Below, piece after piece: positions 10,967-19,620 of a DNA stretch of 64,000 nt. Where the stretch lies: the NCBI RefSeq assembly GCF_020966635.1, contig NZ_JAJKFQ010000026.1, forward strand, positions 99,778 to 163,777, read 5' to 3'. This DNA comes from Stieleria sp. JC731. Lineage in GTDB: Bacteria > Planctomycetota > Planctomycetia > Pirellulales > Pirellulaceae. Made by a program: the position numbers and the translations under genes. The notes under the pieces are model-generated. The model was not told the DNA's origin. It made no database searches and was given only the letters and a program-made list of their open reading frames with translations. Positions within the stretch are counted from its first letter, which is position 1. Every line of letters starts with the position of its first letter.

Positions 10967-12043
10967 ATGTTCAAAAAGCGTCATACCGAAGTCGGTGCTA
11001 AACCCGGCACTTTGATGATTTCCGCCGAAGCACCAAAACCGGCGATGTCGATGATTCACTATCGGCAGGAAGGTCGTGCGGAAGAAAAGGTCGTCAACGA
11101 TGTCAACGAACTGAAAGCGGCATTTCACGACGGTCACGTCACCTGGGTCGACGTCCAAGGATTCGGCGACCACGAACTGATGAAATCCATCGGCGAAATC
11201 TTCGAACTGCATCCGTTGCTGCTTGAGGATGTCGTCAACCTTCCGCAGCGAGCCAAAGCGGAATCGTACGACGACCAACTTTTGTTGATCGTGAAGATGG
11301 TCGCCGCGGAATCCGCTTCTACAATCGAATTAGAGCAAGTCAGTATTGTAATCGGCCCAACCTATGTGCTGACATTTCAAGAATTCCCAGGTGACGTTCT
11401 CGATCCCGTTCGTCGACGAATCCGCGCCGAGAAATCATTGATTCGAAGCCACGGGGCCGACTATTTGGCATACGCGATTGCAGACACCATCGTCGATGCC
11501 TACTACCCGGTTTTGGAAACGATCGGGGACCGCATCGAGGCGTTAGAAGACGATGCAGTGATGCGTCCGACACCTGAGCTACTGCGTGAACTGAACCGTT
11601 TGAAAAACCGGTTGGTCAATCTCCGACGCGCCGTTTGGCCGCAACGTGAAGCAATCTATTCCTTGATTCGAGACGGGAACACCGTGATCGGCGAAGATGT
11701 TCGGTTGTTTCTACGGGATACCCACGACCACTGCGTCCAAACATCTGAAGTCATCGAAATGTACCGGGAAATGGTCGCGAGCTTATTAAACACCTATCTA
11801 ACCACCATCGCCAATCGGACCAACGACGTGATGAAGGTCTTGACCATCGTCGCGACGATTTTTATTCCGCTTACGTTCATGGCCGGCATCTACGGCATGA
11901 ACTTTGACCACATGCCTGAGCTTCATACGCGATGGGGCTACCCAATCATCTGGGCCGCGATGATCGTCACGGCCGCAGGTATGGTTTACTTCTTTCGACG
12001 CCGCGGATGGCTTGGCGGTGACGATTCGATGGGTGAACGATAG
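10967..12043 (+). CDS. corA: CorA family magnesium/cobalt channel
   Basis: A 358-residue CorA-type divalent cation transporter forming an inner-membrane pentamer that passively imports Mg2+ (also Co2+ or Ni2+). A long, charged, helical cytoplasmic N-domain is followed by two C-terminal membrane helices (about 287-308 and 324-343). The signature YGMNF sits at the end of the first helix, near residue 309, and the protein ends in basic residues RRRGWLGG as usual for the family. Length is slightly above the E. coli protein. It stands alone: 143 bp after the kinase gene and 144 bp before a secreted orphan, so it is probably its own transcription unit. I saw no Mg2+ riboswitch upstream. Confidence 0.93.
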   Translation: MFKKRHTEVGAKPGTLMISAEAPKPAMSMIHYRQEGRAEEKVVNDVNELKAAFHDGHVTWVDVQGFGDHELMKSIGEIFELHPLLLEDVVNLPQRAKAESYDDQLLLIVKMVAAESASTIELEQVSIVIGPTYVLTFQEFPGDVLDPVRRRIRAEKSLIRSHGADYLAYAIADTIVDAYYPVLETIGDRIEALEDDAVMRPTPELLRELNRLKNRLVNLRRAVWPQREAIYSLIRDGNTVIGEDVRLFLRDTHDHCVQTSEVIEMYREMVASLLNTYLTTIANRTNDVMKVLTIVATIFIPLTFMAGIYGMNFDHMPELHTRWGYPIIWAAMIVTAAGMVYFFRRRGWLGGDDSMGER

Positions 12044-12187
12044 GGAGCATGGGCTGAACAAAACGCGAGGTGTTTTCTGTTCGTTTGCAAACGGATCACA
12101 AGACAACTATAGACACGTCGGCTATATTGAAGCGAGGTAGAGAGTTCGGCCATCCCATCCGGTTCGCAGGTGTTTGGAGTCTTGTAA

Positions 12188-13042
12188 ATGGATCGCAGAA
12201 TACTTTCACTCGGTTTTGTATCGATCGTCATCACTGCAATAGCTGCGCCAGCGTATGCGCAGGTCGCGGAGGTAGTCGCCGCAGCTGATGAGACGGCTGA
12301 GTCAGAAGAGTCATCTGGCATCGCTCAAGAATCAAAGTCGATCGTTTCGGAAGGGAAGTTCTATCGTTTGATCAACGGAGAATCGGCTTCGGTCCCATTG
12401 GTTGAAAAACCGGTGCTCAACCATCTCGATTCCGAGCGAGGAGAACAAGGTGGTGTGTGGGTGGTCGGTAATCAAGACGAACGCCCCGTAGCCATCATCA
12501 GCCTTTGGACCCGCCGTGACTCGACCTTTTGGGTGTATTCGGTTGCGTCACTGTCGGAACAAAATCGGATCGAAGCGACTTTGGGATCCGACATTCGCTG
12601 GGCACCTCAGCCATTTCAATTGGAATTCCATTCGCTGACGCTCGACGCGGCCCCGTCCAATTCGGCCCCCATTCGCTATTCGCAACTGAAACGAATCGCA
12701 CGCCTGTTTAGCGGCCATGAATACTGGCAGGATAGTCGTCATGAGTTACGCATTCTGGCCCGCGAGATGTATCGATATCAAGATCCACAGAAAGGCATTT
12801 TGGACGGAGCGGTGTTCTCGATCGCCCACAATACAAACACGGAATGTTTTTTGTTGTTGGAAGCGTTCGAAAAGGATGGGAAGAAATCGTGGAGATACGC
12901 GCTTCGCAGAAATGGATTTGCCAAACTACACATTCATTTTGACGGAAAAGAGGTTTGGACTCGACCGACCATTGGCATCAATGGAAATACAGCAGACCCG
13001 ACTGATGCCTATTATTTGTTTACGCTTCCGCGTAAGAAATAA
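12188..13042 (+). CDS. Secreted protein of unknown function
   Basis: A 284-residue protein with a clear N-terminal signal peptide: MDRR, a hydrophobic core to about residue 20, and an APAYAQ-like cleavage site near residue 25. The mature part starts with an acidic Ala/Glu stretch and then looks like a globular protein with many aromatic residues (several W, Y and F), ending in RKK. I do not recognise a family. It is likely periplasmic or exported. It stands alone between corA and a tandem repeat array, and nothing in the context suggests a role. Confidence 0.75.
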   Translation: MDRRILSLGFVSIVITAIAAPAYAQVAEVVAAADETAESEESSGIAQESKSIVSEGKFYRLINGESASVPLVEKPVLNHLDSERGEQGGVWVVGNQDERPVAIISLWTRRDSTFWVYSVASLSEQNRIEATLGSDIRWAPQPFQLEFHSLTLDAAPSNSAPIRYSQLKRIARLFSGHEYWQDSRHELRILAREMYRYQDPQKGILDGAVFSIAHNTNTECFLLLEAFEKDGKKSWRYALRRNGFAKLHIHFDGKEVWTRPTIGINGNTADPTDAYYLFTLPRKK

Positions 13043-13092
13043 ATTTTGCGAAGGGTGCATGATGAGTCGTAGTTTTGAAAACGATCGGTACT

Positions 13093-13800
13093 GAGCCGCA
13101 TTCGCGCTAGCGACGGTTGAAAACAACATCAGCCGCGCGGCGCCAGCCCGCGGTTAACGAACCTGTAGAAACTGCGGACGAAACCGGGGCTAATGCCCAT
13201 CGGCTGATAAGAAGGAAACGCTGATACACTTCGCGATTAACCTCAACAAACCGCAGCTCACAGACCAAACAACTGAGCCGGTTCGCGCTAGCGACGGTTG
13301 ATACCGTTCACGATCTGCACACCACGCAGCCCACAACATCAGCCGCGCGGCGCCAGCCCGCGGTTAACGGTATGCGCCAGGACACATAACCGCTCGCTCG
13401 CGCGATGCGGCTGATTGAAAAGGGAACGCGGCTAGTGACATTGCAGCTCACAGACCAAACAACTGAGCCGGTTCGCGCTAGCGACGGTTGAAAACAGTTC
13501 ACGATCTGCACACCACGCAGCCCACAACATCAGCCGCGCGGCGCCAGCCCGCGGTTAACGGTATGCGCCAGGACACATAACCGCTCGCTCGCGCGATGCG
13601 GCTGATTGAAAAGGGAACGCGGCTAGTGACATTGCAGCTCACAGACCAAACAACTGAGCCGGTTCGCGCTAGCGACGGTTGAAAACAGTTCACGATCTGC
13701 ACACCACGCAACCCACAACATCAGCCGCGCGGCGCCAGCCCGCGGTGAACGGTATGCGCCAAGACACATAACCGCTCGCTCGCGCGATGCGGCTGATTGA
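13093..13800. repeat. Tandem array of about 190 bp units built from REP-like palindromes
   Basis: Four units begin with GAGCCG at 13093, 13275, 13465 and 13656 (spacings 182, 190, 191). The last full units are nearly identical. Each contains a half-site reading CGCTAGCGACGGTTG and a second half-site reading AGCCGCGCGGCGCCAGCCCG followed by CGGTT. The first unit also holds the inverted partner AACCGGGGCTAATGCCCATC, then GGCTG. The halves are imperfect inverted repeats, so single strands could fold into long hairpins. The array fills the gap before the EF-hand gene on the other strand. No coding function is supported. Confidence 0.85.
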
Positions 13801-13816
13801 GAGGTGTTTTCGAGCA

Positions 13817-14965
13817 CTACTGCTCACGTTGCCGTGCGAGGTACCTTGCCAATTCATCTTGGTTGATCGCTTTGTTGTCGTCGCGATCTGCTTGTGGCAA
13901 AACTTCTTTCCCTAGGAATCCTTGGCCCGACTTCTCTTTCAATTCACCACTCCGGATCACTCGATCCCGGTTGACATCATGACGTAGCATCAGGCGTTGC
14001 GCTTCGGCGGCATCCTGATCTGTGTAGCCTTTTTCGTCACGACGTTTGCCCATCTCTTTTTCGATTTCCAGCATCGTGGTCTTTCCATCACCGTCGGTAT
14101 CAAACGCTAGAAGTCCATCAGCGATCGCCGGCTGAAGCTTGACATAGAGAGCAAGCTCTTCCTTTGTCGCGATCCCATCGAAATTGGCATCAACGGGTTG
14201 CATCAAAGCACGTGCTGACAACAAGTCTTTCGGTGTTAACCCGAGCTTTTGACGATGCTTCGCAATCATCGTGGCAATTTCGGTCAACGAAAGAAGTCCA
14301 TCTTCATCTTCGTCGAAACCGTCCGGCTTCGCGGGCATCGGAGTTCCTTCCCATTCACTTGGTCCAAGGCGTCCATCACCGTCTCGATCAAAACGATTTC
14401 GGATTTTGATCGCCCATCCCTGATCGACGCCAATAATGCCGATCTCTTTTCTGATGACTCGGCGAAAGGCAAAGGCATGGGTCAATTCTTCGACCGTTAA
14501 AATGCCATCGGCATTGGCATCGATCTCATCAGGCTCTTCCGGCCATGCTGCGGTGATCTCTTCCGGATCGATCTGGCCGTTGCGGTTCGAATCGTGCTTT
14601 CTGATTGAACGCTCGGCGACGGTTCGATCAATTTGCTCGACATCCAGCTCTTCTCGGATCGATGCAAAGTGAAGTGCGATCTCGGGTTGCGAAAGCAATT
14701 GGTTGCGATTCAGGTCGGCTCTTCCGGCAAGAGACGCCCACTTCAATTTCTTACACTCCGTTTCATTCAAAACGCCGTCATCATCAAGATCAAAGATCGC
14801 AAGGGTCTTGTTTGCGTCGTCCAGATCCGACTGGATCAGTACCAGCGAATAGCGATCTTTCACCGGTTCGCTTTGGGCGTGGCAATACTTGGGCGAAAGG
14901 CAGGCTGACAACAATGCTGCGGCAGCCTGCAAACAGATGGTCAATTTGACGCGACGCTCTCGCAT
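13817..14965 (-). CDS. Exported protein with about ten EF-hand calcium sites
   Basis: A 382-residue protein if translation starts at the ATG at 14965. This start puts a good signal sequence (MRERRVKLTI, then an Ala/Leu core) at the N-terminus. An upstream in-frame ATG at 15064 would bury that signal and is less likely. The segment LLSAC could be a lipobox, or CHAQ could be a signal peptidase I site. The mature protein carries about ten DxDxDG-type loops (for example DLDDDGVLNETE, DRDGDGRLGPSE, DTDGDGKTTMLE). Several are degenerate, such as DRDDNKAINQDE, so not all need bind Ca2+. It is probably a calcium-binding or buffering protein of the periplasm or surface. Its 3' end abuts the 190 bp repeat array. 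Confidence 0.85.
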   Translation of the reverse strand: MRERRVKLTICLQAAAALLSACLSPKYCHAQSEPVKDRYSLVLIQSDLDDANKTLAIFDLDDDGVLNETECKKLKWASLAGRADLNRNQLLSQPEIALHFASIREELDVEQIDRTVAERSIRKHDSNRNGQIDPEEITAAWPEEPDEIDANADGILTVEELTHAFAFRRVIRKEIGIIGVDQGWAIKIRNRFDRDGDGRLGPSEWEGTPMPAKPDGFDEDEDGLLSLTEIATMIAKHRQKLGLTPKDLLSARALMQPVDANFDGIATKEELALYVKLQPAIADGLLAFDTDGDGKTTMLEIEKEMGKRRDEKGYTDQDAAEAQRLMLRHDVNRDRVIRSGELKEKSGQGFLGKEVLPQADRDDNKAINQDELARYLARQREQ

Positions 14966-15301
14966 GGTCACTGGTCTCCGCTCTAAAACCATTGAATTTG
15001 GACACGCGACGATCATCTTAGCACCCTCCCGCCCGCAGAGGGGACACTGATTGTGCGATTTCAATTAAACGGCTTGTTTCGAGGTAACCAGATTGCGCCA
15101 AAATCTGATCGCTTTTCAAAAGATCACAATCAGCCGCCAGAAAGCCAAGACTGGATGTTGTAAGACGAGCAGCAAAAATGCCTTCACATTGCTGTTGACG
15201 AAAACCACCCCGGATTGCTACCGAAAAAACACCTAAAGGAATGAGTAACGAATTCCTACTACTTTTCAACGATTGAACCACCTGGACAGAAGGAATTGAC
15301 C
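14966..15301. other. Divergent intergenic region
   Basis: This 336 bp stretch separates the divergent EF-hand and methyltransferase genes and must hold both promoters. I see no RNA gene, repeat or clear operator. An AAGGA at 15290-15294 is a good ribosome binding site for the ATG at 15302. Confidence 0.5.
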
Positions 15302-15952
15302 ATGGTGCCTACGATTGGTCGGACATTAAAACGGCGTTTTGCGGTCCCATACGGCTGCTACAAACTTGTCACAGGGCGGCAATCAATGCTCCGCCAATCA
15401 GGCTGGTTTCAAAGCGTACGAGCTTCGAAACCCGAATCAGTTGATGGTCAACCAGTTCCATGGATGAATTATTCGATCGTCGAATTCCTGTCCGAACGCT
15501 TGGACAGCCAGATGACTTTGTTTGAATACGGAAGCGGCGGTTCGACACGGTATTTCGCGCAGCGCGTTCGTCAGGTCACCTCCGTCGAATACGACAAATC
15601 TTGGTACGACACCGTCGCCGAAGACCTGCCATCAAATGCCAGATTGATCTATCACCCCTTTGATAACACTGCACGTTATGCGGAAACCATTCAGCGGCAG
15701 GACACCCGCTTTGATGTTGTCGTCGTTGATGGTCAAGACCGAGTGCGCTGTGTTGAACAAAGCCTTCCCTGCTTGACCGAAGCCGGCATCGTGCTGCTGG
15801 ACGATTCAGACCGCGAATGCTACCGCCCAGCATTCAAACTTCTGTCCCAACGAGGTTTCAGAGCGTTGAGAATCGCGGGACTTAAACCCGCCAGTTGTTG
15901 TCGCCACGAGTCCACCGTGTTCTACCGGCCAGAAAACTGTGTTGGGCTTTGA
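15302..15952 (+). CDS. Class I SAM-dependent methyltransferase-like protein
   Basis: A 216-residue protein. The ATG at 15302 has AAGGA seven bases upstream, better than the TTG two codons earlier. A Rossmann motif I is visible as LFEYGSGGSTRYFA near residue 77, followed by an acidic end of strand two (SVEYD) and a VVVVDGQDR strand. This matches the Methyltransf_24/FkbM-like group that modifies sugars or lipids, but the substrate cannot be told. A second half reads LLDDSDRECYRPA, where an acidic pair may bind a metal. It is monocistronic, so the neighbours give no hint. Confidence 0.7.
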   Translation: MVPTIGRTLKRRFAVPYGCYKLVTGRQSMLRQSGWFQSVRASKPESVDGQPVPWMNYSIVEFLSERLDSQMTLFEYGSGGSTRYFAQRVRQVTSVEYDKSWYDTVAEDLPSNARLIYHPFDNTARYAETIQRQDTRFDVVVVDGQDRVRCVEQSLPCLTEAGIVLLDDSDRECYRPAFKLLSQRGFRALRIAGLKPASCCRHESTVFYRPENCVGL

Positions 15953-16076
15953 GCCTTGGGCTCGATGGCCGACCGTGACGTAACCTCGATGAAAAGTTTG
16001 CCACCGATGGGTTGTCAGTGTTTAAACTAACGCTAACGCTCCCAACAGTCTTTTCTTTCTTGTCGTGGCTGCCGTG

Positions 16077-16709
16077 ATGAAACTCTTGATTCGATGCGTG
16101 GCGCTCGTTTTTCTCGTCGCTTCGCCAGCGTTTGCCGACATTGTCACTCTTCCCAATGGGGATGATGTGATCCCGGTTGATGAAAACCTGAATCCGTTTG
16201 ATTTTGCCGACTCCTTTGCGACGCCTTCAGCTGTCGGAGTTTTTGGTATCGGCGACACGATCGTCGAAGGCACGATTCTAAACGCAAGTGAATCGGACGA
16301 AGACGTTTTCACGTTTACCATCGCCGATGGCACTCGTTTGGATTCGATCACGCTGGACTACATCACCGGTGACGGCAACCACTTTGTCGGAATCGATACG
16401 GGAACCTCGATGACGTTCCCCGCCAGCTACGATGGTACTTCGTTGCTGGTTGCACACCTGGTTTCCGACTTGGATAGCGGAGCCGATCTGTTGACAATCG
16501 ATGTAGCCAGCAACAATTACAACACCATCGCTCCTCCCGGCGCATTGTCGGCGGGAGACTATTCGGTTTGGATCCGCGAAACCGAATTCCAAGACTTCGA
16601 CTATTCGTTAACCTTCCGCGTCAGCGCGGTCGCGATTCCCGAACCGTCATCACTTGTTGCACTGCTGGGAATCCTCGCCACCACCTGTGTTACGCGAAGA
16701 CGGAACTAG
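16077..16709 (+). CDS. PEP-CTERM sorted exported protein with a PPC-like domain
   Basis: A 210-residue protein. I chose the ATG at 16077, which begins a clean signal peptide (MKLLIRCVALVFLVASPAFA); a GTG four codons upstream only adds MAAV. The middle (about 70-180) resembles a bacterial pre-peptidase C-terminal beta-sandwich (DEDVFTFTI, then GDYSVWIRETEF and DYSLTFRVSA). The C-terminus has the exosortase signal IPEPSS, a hydrophobic helix and RRRN. It should be exported, sorted and cleaved by an exosortase (EpsH/XrtA type) encoded elsewhere, and is probably surface or extracellular-matrix associated. Confidence 0.85.
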   Translation: MKLLIRCVALVFLVASPAFADIVTLPNGDDVIPVDENLNPFDFADSFATPSAVGVFGIGDTIVEGTILNASESDEDVFTFTIADGTRLDSITLDYITGDGNHFVGIDTGTSMTFPASYDGTSLLVAHLVSDLDSGADLLTIDVASNNYNTIAPPGALSAGDYSVWIRETEFQDFDYSLTFRVSAVAIPEPSSLVALLGILATTCVTRRRN

Positions 16710-16743
16710 AGCTTCGTTCCATATAAAAATATGTGTTCGGATC

Positions 16744-17130
16744 ATCAGCCGACGGGCGTTAGCCCCGGTTTTGTCCACGTTGACTTCTGGTTCAACAACC
16801 GTGGCTAACGCCAGACGGCTAATCCTAAAAGCGAGTTTCACCCATTAGCCGATGGGCGTTAGCCCCGGTTTTGTCCACGTTGACTTCCGGTTCAACAACC
16901 GTGTCTAGCGCCAGACGGCTAATTCTAAAATCGAGTTTCACCCATCAGCCGATGGGCGTTAGCCCCGGTTTTGTCCACGTTGACTTCTGGTTCAACAGCC
17001 GTGGCTAGCGCCAGACGGCTAATCCTAAAATCGAGCTTCACCCATCAGCCGATGGGCGTTCGCCCCGGTTTTGTCCACGTTGACTTCCGGTTCAACAACC
17101 GTGGCTAACACCAGACGGCTAATCCTAAAA
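16744..17130. repeat. Four-copy tandem array, exact 100 bp period, of REP-like palindromes
   Basis: AGCCG starts recur at 16747, 16847, 16947 and 17047. Each unit holds the arm AGCCGATGGGCGTTAGCCCC, then GGTT, a conserved linker (TTGTCCACGTTGACTTC, then GGTTCAAC) and the inverted arm AACCGTGGCTAACGCCAGAC, then GGCT. Copies differ at only a few bases. The array lies between the PEP-CTERM gene and the convergent TPR-methyltransferase gene. Any terminator role is speculative. Confidence 0.9.
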
Positions 17131-17174
17131 TCGAATTGGAACGAAGCACTAGGAGGCTTTCTTGGCTTGGCACT

Positions 17175-18494
17175 CTAGCTTTTAGCGACCACCACCAGCC
17201 CTTCGACTTCACGTCCCCGCTCCATTCTTAGCTTGGCCTTTGTGATGGAGAGAAGTGTTAGTCCGGCCGCCTGAATTGAAGCTTCGATGTATTCTTCATT
17301 ATGTTGGTAGCGACCGTTGGGAAGCAATCGGTAGTCGACAGAAAGATCCGCCTGTTCCTCTTCGTGCTGCAGGGCAAGGTTTTCGACGGTAAAGATTGTC
17401 ATCCCCGAGCTGGAGATGCGTTGCCGGACCGCGGCCAAGACCTGCGTCAAGTCTCCGAAGTAACACAGCGTGTCGCCGAAAACGATCAAATCAAATTCCA
17501 ACGTCAGTTCGCACAGAACCTGCGTGAGCTCGCCTTCGATCAAATCATCATAACGGCCGGTTTGCTCTGCCAAACGAAGCATGTCAGGCGACAAGTCGAC
17601 GCCTACCAACGTCTGGGCGTAGGGTCGTAGCACGCTTGAACAAAGGCCAGTACCGCAGCCGGCGTCCAAAACGTTTAGCCGGTTTGATTTTTCTAACTGC
17701 ACCGAATCGATCGCGTCTTGGACTAAGACCGGAACGCTGTAACCGATTCGCGAAAGCTGTTTTTCGTACGATGAAGCAAACGTATCATCAAACGTATTAA
17801 GTACATAATCATCGTCGCAGCGGTCAGGCACCATCTCGCCCGTGATTCCGGCGATCATATGCCTGGGAATCGGATTCTCCGGATCGTGCTCGAGCCATTC
17901 TTTCCAAACACGCAACGCTTCGTCGTATTCGGTGATTCCGGCATAGGTCCGGCCAAGGTTGTCACGGGCGGAATCGAAATTCGGGTCTAGCTCGATCGCT
18001 TTTTCATAGGCTTCAATACACTCTTTGTATTCGCCGATGTCTTCAAGCACGTTTGCAAGGTTGAAGTGCACAATCGCTTCTTGGGGAAAGTCTCTGGCGA
18101 CTTCGCGAAAATGGTCTGCCGCTTCTTGCGACTTTTCCAACATCACCAAGCAGTTCCCCAGATTGTTCTGGGCTTCGAGCATTTCCGGCTGCAACTTGAT
18201 CGCATCGCGATAAGCCTGGATCGCTTCGTCATGTTTGCGAAGACTGCTACGGACGAGTCCCAAGTTGTATTGATAAGTCGGCGATTCCGGCTTGAACTGG
18301 ACCGCCCGTTCAAAGTTGGGTAAGGCATCATCGGTGCGTCCCGCTTGGGCATGAAGGATCCCTTGAAGAAACCAAGCGGATGCGTTTTCCGGATCGCTAT
18401 CGAGCACTTGTTGGCAGATTTCAGTGGCAAGATCTGGTTGCCCTTCGCGCAGAGCCGCAAAAGCGTCTCCCATACCGTATGAATGTTCTGTCAT
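17175..18494 (-). CDS. TPR protein fused to a class I SAM methyltransferase
   Basis: A 439-residue cytoplasmic protein. Residues about 1-230 form six or so tetratricopeptide repeats (for example AWFLQGILHAQAGRTDDALP and YNLGLVRSSLRKHDEAIQAY). Residues about 265-439 are a Methyltransf_11/25-like domain with motif I VLDAGCGTG and the acidic VGVDLSPDML. The fusion is a known planctomycete/proteobacterial type, in which TPRs present a partner protein or glycan substrate. The substrate is unknown. It lies 50 bp upstream of surE on the same strand relative to transcription order (surE first), so the two could be cotranscribed. Confidence 0.85.
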   Translation of the reverse strand: MTEHSYGMGDAFAALREGQPDLATEICQQVLDSDPENASAWFLQGILHAQAGRTDDALPNFERAVQFKPESPTYQYNLGLVRSSLRKHDEAIQAYRDAIKLQPEMLEAQNNLGNCLVMLEKSQEAADHFREVARDFPQEAIVHFNLANVLEDIGEYKECIEAYEKAIELDPNFDSARDNLGRTYAGITEYDEALRVWKEWLEHDPENPIPRHMIAGITGEMVPDRCDDDYVLNTFDDTFASSYEKQLSRIGYSVPVLVQDAIDSVQLEKSNRLNVLDAGCGTGLCSSVLRPYAQTLVGVDLSPDMLRLAEQTGRYDDLIEGELTQVLCELTLEFDLIVFGDTLCYFGDLTQVLAAVRQRISSSGMTIFTVENLALQHEEEQADLSVDYRLLPNGRYQHNEEYIEASIQAAGLTLLSITKAKLRMERGREVEGLVVVAKS

Positions 18495-18544
18495 AGAAAT
18501 CGTTCCGTTGTGATAAACGCTGCCAACAGGTCAGGGGTGTCAGA

Positions 18545-19306
18545 CTAGATCTTCAAGTCCCATGACTTCATGTCTTCGGTCGTTTGATGACTGGTCATGT
18601 CAAACTGCAAACAGGTCAACGTGACATTGCCATCACGAAGTTCTGTAACGTCGGTCTGTTCTTTGGGTGGCTCGTCTGGTTCTTGCCACAACGCCCAGTA
18701 ATAATCGCGGCCGCCGGGATCCTGTCGTTTTTCGTAGCGGTTGCCGTATTGAGCCAAGCCCATCGGGACAATCGCAAGGTCCGTCGGAGTCTCGGTCGCC
18801 TTCGTGGGAATGTTCAAGTTAAAGAGTTTTCCCGAGGCGTTGTGGTTCTTTGCGATTCCGCTGATCACATTTTTCGCGATCACCGCGGCGGCTTGGAAAT
18901 CCGCGTCGGGATCATATTCCAGTGATACCGCGACGCTGGTTGTCCCAAAGAAAGCGCCCTCGATCGCGGCCGCTACGGTGCCGCTGTACAGCACATTGAT
19001 TCCCGCATTGAGGCCGTTGTTGATTCCGCTGACAACCAGGTCGACGGGATCGTCACGCAGCAATTCCGCGATTGCCAATTTCACACAGTCCGCCGGGCTG
19101 CCTTCGACCGCCCATGCCCAGTGCCGACCGTCGCGATGGATGGATTTTTTAACCAGCGGGGTTAAATAGGTAATCGAGTGCCCAACACCCGACTGTTCCG
19201 TGGCGGGGGCAATCACGATGACTTCGCCGAGGTGCCGCAGCTGTTGCTCGAGGGCGGCAAGGCCTGGGGCGAACACCCCATCGTCGTTAGTCAATAAAAT
19301 TCGCAT
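18545..19306 (-). CDS. surE: 5'-nucleotidase SurE
   Basis: A 253-residue SurE phosphatase that hydrolyses 5' and 3' nucleoside monophosphates using a divalent metal. The canonical N-terminus MRILLTNDDG gives the metal-binding D8 and D9. Next come VIAPATEQSGVGHSIT and the SGINNGLN and YSGTVAAAIEG motifs of the active site. The longer open frame up to 19603 only adds an atypical Arg/Ser-rich leader and is rejected as a start. Length fits the family. It is divergent from guaA with 314 bp between the chosen starts, and is followed by the TPR-methyltransferase gene 50 bp downstream. Confidence 0.93.
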   Translation of the reverse strand: MRILLTNDDGVFAPGLAALEQQLRHLGEVIVIAPATEQSGVGHSITYLTPLVKKSIHRDGRHWAWAVEGSPADCVKLAIAELLRDDPVDLVVSGINNGLNAGINVLYSGTVAAAIEGAFFGTTSVAVSLEYDPDADFQAAAVIAKNVISGIAKNHNASGKLFNLNIPTKATETPTDLAIVPMGLAQYGNRYEKRQDPGGRDYYWALWQEPDEPPKEQTDVTELRDGNVTLTCLQFDMTSHQTTEDMKSWDLKI

Positions 19307-19620
19307 GGCTGATTCGGCTGAGGAGTCTCGATTGCTTTTGGGGCGAAGTCGCCGGACAAGAATTGTCGCGATTGCGGCGGTATTGGATACCCAACGGCCC
19401 TTCAAAAATGCCCTTGAAAGATCCCGCCCTCGGGTCGCAGATGCCGGTGGTAGCCGATGGATCGTAAAAGAGTGCGGCGGCAACGATTGCGAGCTCGTTC
19501 TGGCCGATCCCAAAGATTCCTGGTCGTTTAGCCCCTTGGGTATTTTCGTAGCATTTTCTACACTCCGTGTTTGGCATTGACGATGCCGCTCCGGTTTCTT
19601 CAACCCCGACTGACGCCCGC
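19307..19620. other. Divergent surE/guaA promoter region
   Basis: This 314 bp contains both promoters. Open frames from each gene extend into it from alternative starts, but neither extension looks like protein of the family. I could not recognise a purine riboswitch or operator. Confidence 0.45.

Noticed and set aside
13308..13711. Overlapping minus-strand open frames with the same sequence in the repeat array
   Set aside because: They are produced by the tandem DNA repeat, with no initiation signal or family.
19307..19603. N-terminal extension of SurE
   Set aside because: The extension is unlike any SurE N-terminus; MRILLTNDDG is the true start.
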